Shown here: one piece after another, positions 60,973 to 64,000 of the stretch
How the letters are laid out: the number at the start of each line of letters is the position of its first letter
Position numbering within the stretch: the stretch's first letter is position 1
Assembly: GCF_002067135.1 (NCBI RefSeq)
Contig: NZ_CP020105.1
Coordinates: 5,456,001-5,520,000 of the forward strand
Source: Spirosoma rigui
GTDB taxonomy: Bacteria; Bacteroidota; Bacteroidia; Cytophagales; Spirosomataceae
Length of the DNA: 64,000 nt
Reading direction: 5' to 3'
Notes under the pieces: model-generated
The model's database searches: none
The model's input: the letters and a program-made list of their open reading frames with translations, nothing else
Told to the model about the DNA's origin: nothing
Program-made: the position numbers and the translations under genes

Positions 60973-62475
60973 TCAGCGTACTGTAGTAAAGGTTTTCTTC
61001 AGGCTGATCCAACCGCCTAGCGTATTATCGTAAAGCTGACCCTGATCGAGTGCAACAGCCGTTTGCAGTTGGGATCCACCAAACCAGTGTAACGGCCAGG
61101 TGAGCCAGGCAGCACCACTAAACTGACCTACACTCGGTTCAAACGGAATCCGAATGGTCCCATGGTTGGCACTATAAGAGAGTTTGGTTTGCAGGTGTAC
61201 GCCTGATTGAAACAGGGCCGTAAGACCGATATGAAGTAGTTGAACGCGATTGTTTATGATGGCCAGTTGGTATCTGGAAAGCCCACTTCCTGCATTTTGC
61301 AATGACGGCTGCACCTCATCCCGGGGCGATAGAAAAGGGGTACCAATAACCTGGTGCTGGCTGATCCAGCCGTTTCTATACTGAAAGTTGTTGAAGTAAT
61401 CGTCTATCCCCTGCAAACGGGGTCCCAGCGTTAGACCCGACTGGTCCATCGTTGATAGGTATTCAACAACGAATTGATCAATTCTAATCCAGGGAGACGC
61501 AGTAACAGGCTTTCGTTTAAAACGTACTCCATACAGACCATCCGGAAAGTTTACAAACTTAAGGCCGGACTTATCTTCGAACGGATGTTGATAATAACTC
61601 AACACATGCCAACGGGCTGTTTCCCATTCGGCCCCCAGGTCAATTGACCCTAAATGGTTGCCAATCTGGTTCACTTTGTCAATTTCCGCGTATTTTCCCT
61701 CCTGGTCCGGTTGCTTAGCCACAATCACCGACAGATAATCCGTAAATGAAGAAGGAAGCCTTCCGTTGACGGCCAATGTTTTTGAGAGGTAGTCAGATCG
61801 GCCGCCCCACTGTGCATTGTGCAAGAGCCCCCCGTATAATTTAACCGGCCAGTTTGGCTTACCCAGTCGCCCGTAAACGGCCTTTTGGTGCAGATAAGAC
61901 CCCTGAATTAAATCAGTGCTGGGAAACCAGCCGTGGGCAAAGAACGCGTTGACAGAAATAAGGCCTTTTGTAAAGGCCAGGGGAACGAAGCCATTGGTAC
62001 CAATCTGCACCTTTGTTATCGGTAATGCATTACCCGACCAGGCATAAAATCCCGATGTCAGCGTAGAGTCACCCAACCCTATAACCTCCTTTTTACGGCC
62101 AGCCCACAAAACGACTTTGCCAAGATTGAGTGACAGAAAAGCTTGCGGCACCAGCACTGTCGATCGGCGGGCTGCGCTTCCTGCTACCTCCAATCCGTAG
62201 CTTAACTGGCGCGATGGACGACGTTCACTCAATGAAAAATGTCCACTTGTACCCGCAATGACCAGACCCGCAGGACTGTTGATGGGCACAATACCGTACC
62301 GATTAGCGCGTAGCCAGAAGGGTGTGCGGCTACCGGTAGCCATCAGACCAACCGCTTCTACGCTGTACGTTGTGGCATTCCTGCTCAGTACGGGCAGTGT
62401 ATCGTTCTGAGCATGTGCTTTATCGAACAGAAACGTAATTAAGACTACAAGTATACTACATCTAACACCAGACAT
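60973..62475 (-). CDS. Wzi-family capsule assembly outer-membrane protein (EPS locus copy)
   Basis: A 500-residue outer-membrane barrel, paralogue of the protein at 17257-18732. Signal peptide ends near KAHAQ (about residue 23). Shared motifs: SRTPFWLRANRYGIVP, GRKKEVIGLGDSTLTSGFYAWSGNALP, HNAQWGGRSDYL, NFPDGLYGVRF. Probably anchors or organises the exported polysaccharide at the cell surface. It is a single-gene unit with its own terminator, upstream of the GH10 gene. Confidence 0.87.
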   Translation of the reverse strand: MSGVRCSILVVLITFLFDKAHAQNDTLPVLSRNATTYSVEAVGLMATGSRTPFWLRANRYGIVPINSPAGLVIAGTSGHFSLSERRPSRQLSYGLEVAGSAARRSTVLVPQAFLSLNLGKVVLWAGRKKEVIGLGDSTLTSGFYAWSGNALPITKVQIGTNGFVPLAFTKGLISVNAFFAHGWFPSTDLIQGSYLHQKAVYGRLGKPNWPVKLYGGLLHNAQWGGRSDYLSKTLAVNGRLPSSFTDYLSVIVAKQPDQEGKYAEIDKVNQIGNHLGSIDLGAEWETARWHVLSYYQHPFEDKSGLKFVNFPDGLYGVRFKRKPVTASPWIRIDQFVVEYLSTMDQSGLTLGPRLQGIDDYFNNFQYRNGWISQHQVIGTPFLSPRDEVQPSLQNAGSGLSRYQLAIINNRVQLLHIGLTALFQSGVHLQTKLSYSANHGTIRIPFEPSVGQFSGAAWLTWPLHWFGGSQLQTAVALDQGQLYDNTLGGWISLKKTFTTVR

Positions 62476-62645
62476 ACAGTAGCGTATAATATCTATCTAT
62501 AATTTACGATAATAACTTTATTGTAAATCTATCATTCTTTTCGATTCATAAAAAGCAAATACCAGTAACTATAGAAAACATAACATCACTTGCGAAATCT
62601 CGTTGACGATTTACGGCGAGACTTCACAGATCGGTATCATGTCTA

Positions 62646-62687
62646 AAGTCTGCTACATCCAGGCCGGTAACCAGACGTAGCAGACTT
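62646..62687 (-). terminator. Probable terminator of the CpsB-type gene
   Basis: AAGTCTGCTAC (62646-62656) pairs with GTAGCAGACTT (62677-62687) around a 20-base loop, 52 bp past the stop. No T-run follows on the minus strand. Confidence 0.45.
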
Positions 62688-62738
62688 CTCATTACGCAGA
62701 AGCGTTCCTTGGAATGTAAGAAATTTGTCGTGCCTCGC

Positions 62739-63506
62739 TTACAACAGCGACTCGTTCAGGAGGGGTTGCTTGCGGAGCAGGTCATAGTCGGCCGATGAGA
62801 ACAGAGCGGCCAGCGCATTCAGGTCATTAGGTCGGTGGAGGTCGCTGCCGACGAAATCGACCCAATTCTTCCGGAGTAATGAACGACCCTGCGCCTGCGC
62901 CCGCTCGCCGTAGCGGCCCGTGAGTGACGCCCAGTTTAACTGGAACAGGCAGCCCTGCTCGTGGAGGTGTTCGAGTGGGGAAGGATCGTCGTAGTAGTAG
63001 CTATAGCGTTCCGGGTGGGCCAGTATAGGTGTGTATCCACGCGTCCTCAACTTGAACAGAACATCGTCGATTTGGTGCGGGGCAGCCGCCCAGCCCAGTT
63101 CAAACAATAAATAGCGGGGCTCCCCAAAGGTCAGGAGATCGTCAGAAGCGACGAGGGCCGGGAAAAACTCGTCGAGCAGGTACTCCGCTGCAACCTCGAT
63201 GGTAAGACCTAAGCCATTATCGTCAGACAGCGCCTGGAGAGTAGCCTGCTGAGCCCGGAGTTGTGCTGACTCGTTCGGATACCAGTCGCGGCTAATGTGC
63301 GGAGTGGTAATAACCTTTTTAATACCCCAACTGGCAAGCTGGTCCAGACACACCAAGGCCTGCTCAGTACTGTTCACGCCATCATCTACGTCAGGTACCA
63401 GGTGAGAGTGCATATCTACCCGCCAGAAACAGGGCTCTGCTTCATTCAATGTCACCGGTCCGGATTGCGCCGTAATTGCCTGTCGAATTGTTTGCCAAAA
63501 ACTCAT
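62739..63506 (-). CDS. CpsB/CapC-type protein tyrosine phosphatase (PHP fold)
   Basis: A 255-residue metal-dependent phosphatase of the PHP superfamily. Metal ligands are in VDMHSHLVPDVDDG, ITTPHISRD, LAHPERY and VGSDLHRP. In polysaccharide systems CpsB dephosphorylates the Wzc-type kinase to keep it cycling; the kinase at 48499 is the likely target. The start is ATG 63506 (MSFWQT); a GTG at 63512 would add two residues. It is divergent from the epimerase gene at the window edge. Confidence 0.92.
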   Translation of the reverse strand: MSFWQTIRQAITAQSGPVTLNEAEPCFWRVDMHSHLVPDVDDGVNSTEQALVCLDQLASWGIKKVITTPHISRDWYPNESAQLRAQQATLQALSDDNGLGLTIEVAAEYLLDEFFPALVASDDLLTFGEPRYLLFELGWAAAPHQIDDVLFKLRTRGYTPILAHPERYSYYYDDPSPLEHLHEQGCLFQLNWASLTGRYGERAQAQGRSLLRKNWVDFVGSDLHRPNDLNALAALFSSADYDLLRKQPLLNESLL

Positions 63507-63677
63507 AGTCACGTCAGGCGGTCACCAACTGGTCAATGGACCCACCTAGCTCCCAAATCTACCATACTTTTTTAGAAAAAAGACTATAAGTCTATATATT
63601 GGAAACAAGTAAACGTATTATAAACGACATTTACTATTTGTTACCTTAATTAGATCATTTAAGCCAATATCTTCGCT

Positions 63678-64000
63678 ATGACGATCCTTTTAACGGGTGT
63701 TGCTGGGTTTATTGGATCACACCTGGCCGAGCAGTTGTTGGCGGTGGGGCATAGCGTCATTGGGTTCGACAACCTGGATGACCAGTATGATCCTGTTCTG
63801 AAATGGCAAAATATCGGTCTGTTTATCGATCACCCCTGTTTCAATTTTATTCAGGGCGACATACGCGACCAGGCGTTGGTAAGCGACACCATCCGACGAT
63901 ACCAGTGTGATACCGTTGTTCACCTGGCGGCCCGGGCGGGCGTTCGGTCATCCGTCAAAGAACCGGGCCGTAGTATCGATGTCAACGTAAATGGTACACT
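63678..64000 (+). CDS. NAD-dependent nucleotide-sugar epimerase, 3' end outside window
   Basis: The first 107 residues of an extended SDR enzyme: cofactor motif TGVAGFIGSHLAEQL, FDNLDDQYD, IQGDIRD and VVHLAARAGVRSSVKEP. This start resembles UDP-glucuronate 4-epimerases and related enzymes that make precursors for the polymer. The catalytic YxxxK lies beyond the window, so the exact activity is open. It starts 171 bp from the divergent phosphatase gene. Confidence 0.85.
   Translation, partial: MTILLTGVAGFIGSHLAEQLLAVGHSVIGFDNLDDQYDPVLKWQNIGLFIDHPCFNFIQGDIRDQALVSDTIRRYQCDTVVHLAARAGVRSSVKEPGRSIDVNVNGT

Noticed and set aside
1-64000. CRISPR arrays, insertion sequences, prophage
   Set aside because: No regularly spaced repeats, transposase or phage genes were seen anywhere in the window.

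Overview
The window looks like chromosomal DNA from a Bacteroidota bacterium of the order Cytophagales, most like Spirosoma and its relatives. The signs are a gliding-type ABC permease (GldF), tandem DUF4199 proteins, Wzi-family outer-membrane proteins, a DUF349 protein, secreted proteins with Bacteroidota-style signal peptides, and several promoters of the Bacteroidota form TTG/TTTG-N18..22-TAnnTTTG. Genes carry no obvious Shine-Dalgarno sites. Most of the window is GC-rich; a block inside the exopolysaccharide locus and the GH10 gene beside it are visibly AT-rich.

Layout. 1-5223: a Kdp potassium ATPase operon on the minus strand (small membrane protein, kdpF, kdpA, kdpB, kdpC cut by the window edge). 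A two-gene toxin-antitoxin-like module with a TumE/DUF6516-type second gene sits on the opposite strand exactly between kdpA and kdpB. 5361-16905: alpha-glucan genes (two secreted cyclomaltodextrinase/neopullulanase-like GH13 enzymes, one GH13 without a signal peptide, beta-phosphoglucomutase), mixed with an AraC regulator/PhyH dioxygenase divergent pair, an NtrC-type response regulator, a DUF1460 cell-wall hydrolase and a frameshifted secreted protein. 17257-31459: a lone Wzi-like protein, a tRNA-Thr with a long variable arm, a DUF349 protein, pdxH, a LytS/LytR-type two-component pair, an NrtR-like Nudix regulator divergent from a GH3 glycosidase with a clear palindromic operator between them, an RluA pseudouridine synthase, a TMTC-like membrane protein with TPRs, and a lipoprotein nuclease. 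31460-47064: mainly housekeeping and envelope genes on the minus strand (desaturase; a dihydroorotase-like/DUF4199/DUF4199/gldF/VanZ operon; gcvH; alcohol dehydrogenase; Gfo/Idh/MocA oxidoreductase; sugar dehydrogenase-like propeller; Gre factor; class V aminotransferase; an unknown lipoprotein with an outer-membrane barrel).

47444-64000 is an exopolysaccharide locus. A plus-strand operon encodes export lipoprotein, Wzc-type tyrosine kinase, initiating sugar phosphotransferase, flippase, polymerase, pyruvyltransferase and a GT4 glycosyltransferase. It converges, at a perfect 54-bp palindrome, on a minus-strand operon of a GDP-mannose 3,5-epimerase-like enzyme, a cupin and a WecG/TagA glycosyltransferase. 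Upstream of those lie a lipoprotein GH10 xylanase-like enzyme, a second Wzi paralogue, a CpsB-type phosphatase, and the start of a nucleotide-sugar epimerase. Together they could make, pyruvylate, export and trim a polymer that may contain L-galactose.

The observations most worth testing are the antisense module inside kdp (kdp transcription would make antisense RNA across it), the Nudix regulator/operator/GH3 unit, the epimerase-cupin-WecG-GH10 part of the polysaccharide locus, the dihydroorotase-like protein lacking its metal-binding HxH, and the TMTC-like protein. All family calls were made by reading motifs, without database searches.
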